Origin: Candidatus Aminicenantes bacterium
GTDB taxonomy: Bacteria > Acidobacteriota > Aminicenantia > Aminicenantales > UBA4085
Assembly (NCBI GenBank): GCA_026393855.1
Contig: JAPKZJ010000090.1
Coordinates: 1 to 64,000, forward strand
Length of the DNA stretch: 64,000 nucleotides
Reading direction: 5' to 3'
In this document: piece after piece, positions 35,779-43,515 of the stretch
Numbering within the stretch: the stretch's first letter is position 1
Layout of the letters: the number at the start of each line of letters is the position of its first letter
Made by a program: the position numbers and the translations under genes
Notes under the pieces: model-generated
Told to the model about the DNA's origin: nothing
Seen by the model: only the letters and a program-made list of their open reading frames with translations
Database searches by the model: none

Positions 35779-36628
35779 ACCGGACGCCGGCCTGGAAGGA
35801 CAGACCGTTCAACGAGATCTCGGCCTTCTTGGCGCCGGCCGCGTCCGCATCGGTGGGGCCGTTCTTATCGAAATAACCGGCTCGGGGGAACGTCCCTCCC
35901 GTCGTGCTATTGAAAGCCCAGAGATAATATTCGGCCGAGCTGCCGGCGATTGTTCCGGCGTCATTGGCCCCGACCATGGTCCAATTCCCGAACAAATCGG
36001 ACACCTTGCCGGTGCGATAGAGGGCGTCGGCAACGATCGAGACGCTCTTGAGGACGCGATAGGCCAGCCCCAGCCCGCCTTGGGCTCCCAGCGACGTCTG
36101 GCTTGCCGTGAAGGTGACGGTCTGCGAGGTGTTCAAGATCGTCATGGTTGTGGGATTCTCGACGTTGAACTGGACGATCTCGAACAGCGGGCCGGCGTAG
36201 GCGTCCAAGGTCAAGTTTGAGCCGAGTTCGAACTGGTAGTGCAGGTTGACGAAGAAGGGCATGATCGAGAGCCGGGGGATCAGGGTCGACGTGGCGTCGT
36301 AGGCTGTGCCGTTCGAAATGCCTTTGTAGGACACCGAGCCCTCGCTCCTGACCCGAAAATAGCCGCCGCCGACTCCAACGCCGAAGCGGCGTCCCAAGGG
36401 GAGGATGACCTCGGCCTGAAAACCGAACCCGTTCCTCAGCTCTTCGAAAGCGCCCATCATGGAGGTCGAGTTGGCTCGGAGATAGGCGTTTTCGCCCAGG
36501 ATGCGGTCGTTGTAGTCGCCGCCCGAGATCCCGGCCAAGTTGCCGGTCAGCTTGTAGGAGAGAAGCTGGGGGAAAGCCGGGGCGGCCAGGGCCGCTAAAA
36601 TCAAGGCGAAGCCGATGGTTTTTTTCAT
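35768..36628 (-). CDS. Outer-membrane beta-barrel protein
   Basis: 286 residues with a signal peptide (MKKTIGFALILAALAAPAFPQ). The mature chain has alternating strands (FGFQAEVILPLGRRFGVGVGGGYFRV, MPFFVNLHYQFELG, LDAYAGPLFEIVQF, SVSIVADALYRTGKVSDL) and ends in a C-terminal phenylalanine (SFQAGVRFSF), the usual barrel-assembly signal. The start at 36628 has AGGA six bases upstream; the frame stays open far upstream, but that part is antisense to other genes. Function is unknown (OmpW/OprF-like size). Confidence 0.8.
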   Translation of the reverse strand: MKKTIGFALILAALAAPAFPQLLSYKLTGNLAGISGGDYNDRILGENAYLRANSTSMMGAFEELRNGFGFQAEVILPLGRRFGVGVGGGYFRVRSEGSVSYKGISNGTAYDATSTLIPRLSIMPFFVNLHYQFELGSNLTLDAYAGPLFEIVQFNVENPTTMTILNTSQTVTFTASQTSLGAQGGLGLAYRVLKSVSIVADALYRTGKVSDLFGNWTMVGANDAGTIAGSSAEYYLWAFNSTTGGTFPRAGYFDKNGPTDADAAGAKKAEISLNGLSFQAGVRFSF

Positions 36629-36692
36629 GAGAATCCTCATTTGAGGGCCTATTCTCCACTCCCGCCGGGGCAAAGTCAACCGGGCTCCGGAG

Positions 36693-36721
36693 TTGTCTTT
36701 CCCCCCGCCTCGGGGTATAAA
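36693..36721 (+). promoter_or_regulatory. Promoter of a probably leaderless acyltransferase transcript
   Basis: TTGTCT (36693-36698), 17 bases, TATAAA (36716-36721). The ATG at 36728 lies 6 bases past the -10 with no ribosome site in between. Confidence 0.65.
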
Positions 36722-36727
36722 CGGGCC

Positions 36728-37864
36728 ATGGCCGTGACCGTCCGCGAAATCGACACGGAGAACCGCCGGGACGTTCGGAGATTCGTGGATTTCCCCTTCG
36801 AGCTCTATCACGACAGCCGCCTCTGGTCGCCACCCCTGCGGGGGGATGTTCGGCGGGCGCTCGACCGACGAAGATACCCGTTCTACAAACGCTCCGAGGC
36901 CGCGTTTTTTCTGGCCGAGCGAGACGGCCGAACCCGGGCTCGGATCGCCGTGCTGCTGAATCGCCGCTACAACGACTATACCGGCAAGCCGGCGGCGCTG
37001 TTCAACTGGTTCGACGCCGAGGACGACGCCGAAGCGGCCCGGGCCGTCATCGACGCGGCCGCGGCCTGGGCCCGGGCCCGCGGCCTGACCACGCTCTACG
37101 GCCCCAAGGGCATGCTGCGCACGGATTGCCCGGGTATTTTGGTCGAAGGATTCGAATACGAGGCGGCCCTGGGCATGACTTACAACTACGATTACTATCC
37201 CCGTTTGCTCGAGGGCGCCGGATTGGTCAAGGAGATCGACTATCTCTCGGGCTATCTCTCGCAAGGCTACCGCCTGCCTGATCGCTTGGCCGCCTTGGTC
37301 GACAAAATCCGGGAACGGACCGGCCTGCGCGTCCACACCTTCCGGAGCAAACGCGAGCTCAAGCGCTGGATTCCGGCCTTGCAGAAGATCAACAACGAAG
37401 CTTTCGGCCATGTCTGGGGGTTCTATCCGATCGACGCGGACGAGGCTCGGACTGTGGGGAGGCAGCTGCTTCAAGTCGCCGACCCCAAGCTCCTCAACGT
37501 GGTCATGAAGGGCGACGAAATCGCCGGCTTCCTGTTCGTCTTTCGCGATATCTCGGCGGCGCTGCGGGCGACTCGGGGCCGGATCTGGCCCTTCGGCTGG
37601 ATCCGGATCGGCTGGGCGCTCAAGACGAGCCGCCGGATGAGCGGCAACGGCGTCGGGCTTCTGCCCAAGTTCCAGGGCAAGGGGGCGACGGCCCTGCTCT
37701 ACGCCGAGATCACCCGGACCCTGACTGCGGCCAAGGCCGTCCATTGCGACATCGCCCTGGCCCTGGAGACTAACGTCAAAAGCCTGGCCGACATGAACGC
37801 CATCGGAACGACCTGGTCCAAGCGCCACCGGGTCTACCGGCGGGATCTTTCGCCGGAACCCTAG
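36728..37864 (+). CDS. GNAT-fold acyltransferase-like protein
   Basis: 378 residues. The overall pattern (DVRRFVDFPFELYHDSRLWSPPL at the N-terminus, AAFFLAERDGRTRARIAVLLNRRYND, then LYGPKGMLRTDCPGILVEGF) resembles a group of double-GNAT proteins found in Chloroflexi and acidobacteria. The second half contains NEAFGHVWGFYPIDADE and the acetyl-CoA-type segment GVGLLPKFQGKGATALLY (about 305-322; QGKGA in place of QGKG.G). Substrate is unknown; an N-acyl or amino-acid acceptor is possible. The start is fixed by the promoter just upstream. Confidence 0.7.
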   Translation: MAVTVREIDTENRRDVRRFVDFPFELYHDSRLWSPPLRGDVRRALDRRRYPFYKRSEAAFFLAERDGRTRARIAVLLNRRYNDYTGKPAALFNWFDAEDDAEAARAVIDAAAAWARARGLTTLYGPKGMLRTDCPGILVEGFEYEAALGMTYNYDYYPRLLEGAGLVKEIDYLSGYLSQGYRLPDRLAALVDKIRERTGLRVHTFRSKRELKRWIPALQKINNEAFGHVWGFYPIDADEARTVGRQLLQVADPKLLNVVMKGDEIAGFLFVFRDISAALRATRGRIWPFGWIRIGWALKTSRRMSGNGVGLLPKFQGKGATALLYAEITRTLTAAKAVHCDIALALETNVKSLADMNAIGTTWSKRHRVYRRDLSPEP

Positions 37865-37875
37865 GCCTGAAAGAC

Positions 37876-37904
37876 TTGACCTCGGCGGCCGGGCCGAATA
37901 GGAT
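37876..37904 (+). promoter_or_regulatory. Promoter of the TauE/SafE-type permease gene
   Basis: TTGACC (37876-37881), 17 bases, TAGGAT (37899-37904). The ATG at 37913 is only 8 bases further on, again consistent with a leaderless or nearly leaderless message. Confidence 0.6.
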
Positions 37905-37912
37905 GGCGGACG

Positions 37913-38788
37913 ATGGTCACCATTCTGAAAACCGTCCTCGGGCTCATGACTTCGGCCTTCGGGTTCTACTACCTGCGCGATGCTTTCCGGAAGCGCAAGC
38001 AGTTTTCGGACACGGCCTGGCCGAAGCTGTGGACAGTCGGGTTCATCACCAATTTCTTCGATACTCTGGGCATCGGAAGCTTCGCCCAGCAGACGGCCGC
38101 TTTCAAGTTTTTCCGGCTGGTCGACGACCGTGTCATCCCAGGCACGATGAACGTCGGTAACACCATCGCCACCGTGACCCAGGCCTTCCTGTTCATGAGC
38201 GCGGTCCCGGTGGAGGCTCTGACCCTCATTTTGATGTCCATTGCCGCCCCGGCCGGGGCCGTCCTGGGCGCGGGGGTCGTCTGCCGCATGCCCCGGCGCA
38301 AGATTCAGCTGGGGATGGGCATCGGCCTCCTGGCGGTGGCCTTGACCATCCTGGCCGGCCTTCTCAAGTGGTTCCCGCTGGGCGGTGTGGCCATCGGCCT
38401 CACGGGCTGGAAGCTGGTCGTGGCCGTGGTCATGAGCTTCGTCTTCGGCGCCCTGCAGACGATCGGGGTCGGCTTCTACGCTCCCTGCATGGCCATGGTC
38501 TACGCCTTGGGCATGCATCCCAAGACGGCCTTCCCGATCATGATGACGGCCACGGCCATGCTGATGGCCGCCGGCAGCGCCCGCTTCGTCAAAGAGAACG
38601 CCTACGACCCCAAGGCCGCCGTCGCCCTGACGGTGTTCGGTGTCCTGGGGGTTTTCCTGGCCGCTTTTGTCGTCAAATCCCTTCCCCTGACGGTCATGAA
38701 ATGGGTCGTGCTGGGGGTCGTGCTTTACACCTCGATCTGGATGTTCATCTCATCCCGGCGGACGGAGAGCCCGCCCGCCTGTCCCTAG
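37913..38788 (+). CDS. TauE/SafE-family (sulfite exporter-type) permease
   Basis: A 291-residue integral membrane protein with about eight hydrophobic segments. The family repeats show as WTVGFITNFFDTLGIGSFAQQTAAFKF (about 43-69) and VVMSFVFGALQTIGVGFYAPCMAM (about 180-203), two inverted copies of the GxGGG-like region. The family exports sulfite, sulfonates or other organic anions; this subgroup is poorly characterised. It has its own promoter, so no operon partner suggests a substrate. Confidence 0.8.
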   Translation: MVTILKTVLGLMTSAFGFYYLRDAFRKRKQFSDTAWPKLWTVGFITNFFDTLGIGSFAQQTAAFKFFRLVDDRVIPGTMNVGNTIATVTQAFLFMSAVPVEALTLILMSIAAPAGAVLGAGVVCRMPRRKIQLGMGIGLLAVALTILAGLLKWFPLGGVAIGLTGWKLVVAVVMSFVFGALQTIGVGFYAPCMAMVYALGMHPKTAFPIMMTATAMLMAAGSARFVKENAYDPKAAVALTVFGVLGVFLAAFVVKSLPLTVMKWVVLGVVLYTSIWMFISSRRTESPPACP

Positions 38789-38817
38789 GCTGCCGGGCGG
38801 TCATCTTGCTTCCGGGC

Positions 38818-38847
38818 TTGGAGCGAGCCCGCCCAATCGGATAGAAT
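38818..38847 (+). promoter_or_regulatory. Promoter of the GPH-family transporter gene
   Basis: TTGGAG (38818-38823), 18 bases, TAGAAT (38842-38847). A normal leader with GAGGAG follows before the ATG at 38880. Confidence 0.55.
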
Positions 38848-38879
38848 ACCCGCACCGAACAGCCTGACGAGGAGATCGC

Positions 38880-40343
38880 ATGCCCCACGCCAAGTCCGGA
38901 CGGCTTCCCTGGCTGACCAAAGTCATTTACGGCACGGGCGACTGGGGCTTGGCCACGTTCAACACCCTGCGTCAGATCTTCTACGCCATCTTCCTGACCG
39001 ACGTCGTCGGTCTGGACCCCCGGCTGGCCTCCTTCGCCGCCTTCGTCGGCGTGGTCTGGGACGCGGTCAACGACCCGCTGGTCGGCATCATCAGCGATAG
39101 AACCCAGACCCGTTGGGGCCGGCGGCGCCCCTTCCTGCTGATCTTCGCCGTCCCCTATGGGCTGGCCTTCCTGATCCTATGGTGGGCGCCTCCCATCCAT
39201 AACCAGATTCTGCTGATGCTCTATGTCATGTTGTCCTATGCCGTGAGCGACACCTTCCAGACTCTGGTCATCGTCCCCTTCCACTCGCTGACGCCGGAGA
39301 TCTCCTCGGATTACGACGAGAGGACTTCGTTGGCCGGATACCGGATGTTCTTCAATTTCCTGGCCTCGATTGCGACGGCCATGGCCTCTCCCATGATCGT
39401 GGACGCGGTGATGCGGGGAGGTGGAACTCAGCAGCAGGGCTTCGCCCTGGCCGCGGCCTGCTTCGGCGTCTCGGCCATCGTGCCGTATCTGTTGATCTTC
39501 TTCACCATCAAGGAGAAACCGAGAGAGGACATCAAGGTCGAATCGGCAACCCTCCGCCAGACCGTCCGGCTGGCCTGGAAGAACGTCCCCTTTCGCTACG
39601 CCACCGCCCTCTACATGCTAAACTGGGTGGCCTTCGACCTGACCGGGGTGGTTCTGCCGTACCTTCTCGTCTACTGGACCATGCGGGGCGACCTGCTGGC
39701 CAAGGTGCCCGGGTTGGGCCTACCCATCGAGTCGGCCGTCCTCGGCTTGATGATGATCACGGCCACGATCGTCCTGCCGTTCTGGATCTGGCTGGCCAAA
39801 CGGATCGGCAAGCGGGTGGCCTTCATGTCCGCCCTGGTCTTCTGGATCGTCCTGATGCTCCTCATCCCGTTCATTCCGCAGGGGGCTACCACCTTGACCC
39901 TGGCCTTAGCGGTGGCCATCGGCATCAGCGTCTCGGCCGCCCACGTCCTTCCGGACGCCATCTTCCCGGACGTCATCGAATGGGACGAGCTGAAGACGGG
40001 CCGGCGCCACGAGGGCATCTATTACGGGGCCAAGAACTTCGTCCGCAAGCTGACCACGGCCTTCGCCATCTTCATCGTCCTGCAGGTTCTGGGCTGGTTC
40101 GGCTATCAGGCTCCGCCCAAGGGCGTGACCAAGTTTGCCCAGCCGGCCTCGGCCCTCAACGCCATCCGGTTCCTGATCGGCCCGGTCGGGGCGCTGCTGC
40201 TCGTGGCCACCCTGGTCGTGACCTGGTTCTACCCTCTTGATCGGGACAAATTCAACCGGGTCCGCCGCCTCCTGGACCATCGCCGGGACCGCCGGGCCGC
40301 CCGCCGGGCAACGGCTTCCGTAGTCCCCCCGCCCGGCTCTTAG
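38880..40343 (+). CDS. GPH-family sugar:cation symporter (MFS)
   Basis: 487 residues with about 12 transmembrane segments. The N-terminus KVIYGTGDWGLATFNTLRQIFYAIFLTDVVGL and the loop WDAVNDPLVGIISDRTQTRWGRRRPF (about 60-85) are the hallmark of the glycoside-pentoside-hexuronide:cation family (MelB-like). The C-terminal half has FPDVIEWDELKTGRRHEGIYYGAKNFVRKL, another family motif. It probably imports an oligosaccharide or glycoside coupled to Na+ or H+. Several glycosidases lie elsewhere in this window, but none is in its transcription unit. Confidence 0.88.
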   Translation: MPHAKSGRLPWLTKVIYGTGDWGLATFNTLRQIFYAIFLTDVVGLDPRLASFAAFVGVVWDAVNDPLVGIISDRTQTRWGRRRPFLLIFAVPYGLAFLILWWAPPIHNQILLMLYVMLSYAVSDTFQTLVIVPFHSLTPEISSDYDERTSLAGYRMFFNFLASIATAMASPMIVDAVMRGGGTQQQGFALAAACFGVSAIVPYLLIFFTIKEKPREDIKVESATLRQTVRLAWKNVPFRYATALYMLNWVAFDLTGVVLPYLLVYWTMRGDLLAKVPGLGLPIESAVLGLMMITATIVLPFWIWLAKRIGKRVAFMSALVFWIVLMLLIPFIPQGATTLTLALAVAIGISVSAAHVLPDAIFPDVIEWDELKTGRRHEGIYYGAKNFVRKLTTAFAIFIVLQVLGWFGYQAPPKGVTKFAQPASALNAIRFLIGPVGALLLVATLVVTWFYPLDRDKFNRVRRLLDHRRDRRAARRATASVVPPPGS

Positions 40344-40423
40344 CCGGGCCGGGACGGGGGAGCCGCCCGCCTCCCCGCTCCAGCCCTGAAGGGGCCGCCC
40401 TTGTTTTTTGATTTATATTTTTG

Positions 40424-40432
40424 TGCTATAAT
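40424..40432 (+). promoter_or_regulatory. Extended -10 promoter of the RRM-protein gene
   Basis: TG-C-TATAAT (TATAAT at 40427-40432) in an AT-rich stretch after a T run. Predicted initiation near 40439 leaves a leader of about 124 bases before the ATG at 40563. Confidence 0.7.
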
Positions 40433-40479
40433 TTCGGCCGAGAATAAAGGAAGGGTCACGGGACCTGACCGGTCGCATA

Positions 40480-40561
40480 CTCCTCTCCTTTATTTCGAGC
40501 CCCAAGTTCTGGGACGCTCCGGCGAAACAGCCGGGGAAGATCCCTCGTCAAAGGAGACGAG
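40480..40561 (+). promoter_or_regulatory. Leader with anti-Shine-Dalgarno arm (predicted translational switch)
   Basis: CTCCTCTCCTTT (40480-40491) can pair with the ribosome site AAAGGAGACGAG (40550-40561) over 11 of 12 positions (one C-C mismatch). The enclosed loop holds a small hairpin (CCGGC … GCCGG, 40519-40534). When paired, the Shine-Dalgarno sequence would be masked. This is read directly from the bases; regulation is inferred. Confidence 0.5.
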
Positions 40562-40562
40562 T

Positions 40563-40892
40563 ATGAACATTTACGTTGGAAATCTCTCGTTCAGCGCCAC
40601 TGACGCCGACCTCAAGGAAACCTTCGGCGCTTACGGCGCGGTAACGACCGCGTCCATCATCAAGGACAAGTTCAGCGGCGAATCGCGCGGCTTCGGCTTC
40701 GTCGAGATGCCGACCAAGGAAGAGGCCGACCGGGCCATCGCCGCCCTGAACGGCCGCGACCTCAAGGGCCGCAATATGACCGTCAACGAGGCTAAGCCCC
40801 GGACTGATCGCCCCCGCAGCGGCGGCGGCTTCGGCGGCGGCGGCGGGCGTGACCGCGGCTTCGGCGGCGGCGGCGGCGGCCGGCGCTTCTGA
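40563..40892 (+). CDS. RRM-type RNA-binding protein with glycine-rich tail
   Basis: 109 residues. A single RNA-recognition motif has RNP2 IYVGNLSF (residues 3-10) and RNP1 SRGFGFVEM (about 41-49). It is followed by a GGGFGGGGGRDRGFGGGGG tail ending RRF. This is the small bacterial glycine-rich RNA-binding family, which includes cold-inducible cyanobacterial Rbp proteins. ATG 40563 is fixed by AAGGAG 7 bases upstream; codons further upstream belong to the leader. A likely role is as an RNA chaperone, possibly cold- or self-regulated through the leader. Confidence 0.93.
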   Translation: MNIYVGNLSFSATDADLKETFGAYGAVTTASIIKDKFSGESRGFGFVEMPTKEEADRAIAALNGRDLKGRNMTVNEAKPRTDRPRSGGGFGGGGGRDRGFGGGGGGRRF

Positions 40893-40961
40893 CCCGATTT
40901 CCGGTCTCGGCCGACGGCCCGGACCCCGGGTCCGGACGGCCTTACTGATCTTTCGAATTTC

Positions 40962-40996
40962 GAGGGGGGCGGCCCTTGTCGGCCGTCCCTCTTTAT
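40962..40996 (+). terminator. Probable terminator after the RRM gene
   Basis: GAGGG…GGCGGCC and GGCCGTCCCTC form a GC-rich stem with a CTTGTC loop, followed by TTTAT. A second strong hairpin (CCGGACCC/GGGTCCGG, about 40919-40936) precedes it. Confidence 0.6.
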
Positions 40997-41067
40997 CCTT
41001 ATCTAGGCCTTTCGCGGCCCGGCCGTGTTTATGATAGGATGGGGACACCCTCGAGGAGGAGACGGCG

Positions 41068-41316
41068 ATGGCTAAGAATAATCGAGCTTATAAAAGCGCC
41101 AAGCGCAATAAGGAAATCTCCCGGCTGAAGAAGGCCGAGGAAAAACGGCGACGCAAGGTTGAGCGCGAGAAATCCGGCCTCAGCGGCCCCCCGATCGAAG
41201 GCATCGACGAAGGCCCCGCCGGCGGAACCGCGGATGACGCCGAAACTCCCGAAACCCCGGAAACCTCCGAGACCCCCGAAACTGCCCCCGAGTCGCAAGA
41301 ACCCGCCGCCGGCTGA
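41068..41316 (+). CDS. Small, highly charged protein with Pro-Glu-Thr tail
   Basis: 82 residues. The first half is very basic and helical (RAYKSAKRNKEISRLKKAEE then KRRRKVEREK), and the second half is acidic and low-complexity with PET/SET repeats. An excellent GAGGAGGAG ribosome site precedes ATG 41068, and a TATGAT/TAGGAT -10 region sits at 41030-41040. The basic half could bind nucleic acid or ribosomes. No known domain is recognised, and it may be a stand-alone gene. Confidence 0.6.
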   Translation: MAKNNRAYKSAKRNKEISRLKKAEEKRRRKVEREKSGLSGPPIEGIDEGPAGGTADDAETPETPETSETPETAPESQEPAAG

Positions 41317-41382
41317 AGACGCGGCGCCGGCCTCCCCCCCAGCCCGGCTCACAAGATGGACTTAGACCTTTGTCCGCTCGAG

Positions 41383-42300
41383 CTACTGCTTCCGCCTCAG
41401 GGTCAACAAGGCGTTTGCCCCTTTGATTAAAAGCGTTTCGTTCTTGAGCTCGTATCTTTCGGCTTCTTCCATGCCGTCGTTGGGCGCCAGGACGAGATTG
41501 TTGTGGACGACCGACCATTTGCCCTGCTGCAGGTAGCCGCTGACGTTGAGCGAATAATCCCCGTTTCGATCGAACGTCATCACGGCCCGCACCGTCATCC
41601 CCGCCGATTTCATGGTCCCTTCCCATGTTCCCGCCAGTTCCTCCGAGGGTGCCGGCGGCTCCGGCAGGGGCGGCTCGGGATTTGGCTGCAGCTTCGGCGC
41701 GGCGGCCGTCTTCAAGGCCTTCACCGAATCTGCAGGTACGCCGATCCGCATAAGCTCCATGGCCTCCTCGACCGAAAGAGCGGTTTGGACAAATCCCAGC
41801 ATCTTGCCGAGCTGTTCGAAAACGGGAGGATCGGCTTTCTCCTCGGCCAAGGCTCGAACCTCGGCAACGCCCAGGGGACGGCCGCGCAGGGCGAAAATGA
41901 CGGCGGCCGGGATTTTCTGGCGTTGCAGATTCAGAGCTTCCATGGCTCCCAGCGGCGGTTTCCCCGCAGCGCCGGCGATCGCGTCGATGATCCGGGCCGT
42001 AGGCTGCCCGGCCTTCACCATGCGGATCACGTCTTCGAGGGCGATGTCTCGGGGAGGATTGCCCAGGCCCTTGATCAGGGCGTCCGAGGCTCCGGCCGCC
42101 TTTAGCTGGGCCACATCGGCTTCGGTCAAGGCGAGCTTCGGGCCCGACTTGGCCGCTTCGGCCAGAATTTCCGTGTCCGAAAATCCCAGCTTCTTCAGGC
42201 TGATGACGTCCTTGACTGTCATCTGGGCCGCCCCCAAGGAGGCGCAGGCAAGCGCCGCGCAGAGGACCCCCGAGAAACGAAATAGGGATCGAGTCTTCAT
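41383..42300 (-). CDS. Secreted two-part protein: helical repeats plus lipocalin-like domain
   Basis: 305 residues with a signal peptide (ending SLGAAQ). Residues about 25-200 contain repeated helix-turn units (MTVKDVISLKKLGFSDTEIL, IALEDVIRMVKAGQPTARII, LSVEEAMELMRIGVPADSV), a pattern common in acidobacterial secreted proteins. A proline-rich linker (PNPEPPLPEPPAPSEE) leads to a C-terminal beta domain (LAGTWEGTMKSAGMTVRAVMTFDRNGDYSLNVSG), similar in style to small lipocalin-like domains. No catalytic motif is seen. It is a single-gene unit and its role is unknown. Confidence 0.68.
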   Translation of the reverse strand: MKTRSLFRFSGVLCAALACASLGAAQMTVKDVISLKKLGFSDTEILAEAAKSGPKLALTEADVAQLKAAGASDALIKGLGNPPRDIALEDVIRMVKAGQPTARIIDAIAGAAGKPPLGAMEALNLQRQKIPAAVIFALRGRPLGVAEVRALAEEKADPPVFEQLGKMLGFVQTALSVEEAMELMRIGVPADSVKALKTAAAPKLQPNPEPPLPEPPAPSEELAGTWEGTMKSAGMTVRAVMTFDRNGDYSLNVSGYLQQGKWSVVHNNLVLAPNDGMEEAERYELKNETLLIKGANALLTLRRKQ

Positions 42301-42446
42301 GCCGTTTCTCCTTTCGAGGCTCTTTTTCTAACGGTCCGATCCAAAAAAGATCTTGAGGGCATGGTGGACTACGGAGTCATCATATCGATTATAGGCGAAA
42401 TTTCAAATTCAGATCCGGGGGACTCAGGGCCGAGAAAGCTCGAAGC

Positions 42447-43403
42447 TCAAGGGAGGTGCCGTGTCGCCGGTTCGATGAGCGGATGGATCCGGCCCGCTTG
42501 GTCGAACTCCACGCGCAGGATCCCCGGCTTCTCGGTGAACGGAGCGTTTTTATCGTTGCCGAAGAACGTGCTCCACCACCGGCCGTCCTTGTCCTTGAAG
42601 AACATGTTGTGCCCGCCGTGGGGGATGGCCAAGTAGCGATCGCTCCACGGGCCGGCCAGCGAGTCGGCGCTGGCGATCATGCCATGGTACTCGTCGTTGA
42701 TGAACTCAGCGCACGACAGGTAGTACCGGCCCCTGATCTTGAACACGAACGCCGCCTCGAAGCCCACATGGTCGGCGTTGGCCGGCTTGAGCAGGCGAGG
42801 CTTCTCGGCCAGGGCACTGAGGTCGTCCTTCAAACGAGCGATCTTGCCATCCTGATAGACGAAGTACAGCTTCCCGTCGTCGTCCTGGAAGAGCGAGGCG
42901 TCGATTTCCTGCGTGAGCGGTCCGTCGGGCTTGACGTCCACGTAGGGGCCCTCGGCCTTGCCGGTCGTGCTCTTGAGAATTCCCGTGCCCCCGCCCGGCC
43001 AGTTGATGCAGTAGGCCAGCCAGAACGTCCCCTTGAGGTAGTGCAGTTCGGGGGCCCAGATCGCCCGATGGCCGTCTTTGATCGCCTTCTGCCAGGTGCC
43101 GTCCCTCTCGATGGACCACACCAGGCCCAGCGGCTCCCACGTCTTGAGGTCCTTCGACTTCCAGATCCGGATGCCCTCGTTGGTCTTCCACCAGGTCGGG
43201 GCGCCGGTCGTGCCGGTCAAGTAGTAGACGTCGTCCACCAGGCACACACAGGTGTCGCGCACGGGGAAGTCGAACAGAGGCTTGAGCCCGTCGGGGAGCC
43301 TGGCCGCGGACTGACCGGCGGCCGCGGATGGCTTGGTCCCGAGCGCCGCACCCGGTTGGAGTAGGGCGGTCATCAGAATCATCGCGATGACGGTTATGCG
43401 CAT
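42447..43403 (-). CDS. Secreted GH43-family glycosidase
   Basis: 318 residues with a signal peptide (MRITVIAMILMTALLQPGAA). A five-bladed beta-propeller pattern is seen: the predicted base Asp in PVRDTCVCLVDDVYYLTGT (about 51), the pKa-modulating Asp in EIDASLFQDDDGKLYFVYQDG (about 189) and the acid Glu in GFEAAFVFKIRGRYYLS (about 232). GH43 enzymes remove alpha-L-arabinofuranose or beta-xylose from plant polysaccharides; specificity cannot be told. The intergenic bases on either side (42301-42446, 43404-43515) show no further gene. Confidence 0.85.
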   Translation of the reverse strand: MRITVIAMILMTALLQPGAALGTKPSAAAGQSAARLPDGLKPLFDFPVRDTCVCLVDDVYYLTGTTGAPTWWKTNEGIRIWKSKDLKTWEPLGLVWSIERDGTWQKAIKDGHRAIWAPELHYLKGTFWLAYCINWPGGGTGILKSTTGKAEGPYVDVKPDGPLTQEIDASLFQDDDGKLYFVYQDGKIARLKDDLSALAEKPRLLKPANADHVGFEAAFVFKIRGRYYLSCAEFINDEYHGMIASADSLAGPWSDRYLAIPHGGHNMFFKDKDGRWWSTFFGNDKNAPFTEKPGILRVEFDQAGRIHPLIEPATRHLP

Positions 43404-43515
43404 GTCGTATGCTCCTTACGCTAGGTCGCTCGTCCGACGGACACCGATCGTTTAAAGAATCTAAAAGCAAATTCCCTCTCGATCATCCACGAGCCGCCCT
43501 GACGGCGAACCGGCG

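Noticed and set aside
36629-38518. Upstream extension of the barrel-protein frame to 916 codons
   Set aside because: The extension is antisense to the GNAT and permease genes. The signal peptide and ribosome site set the start at 36628.
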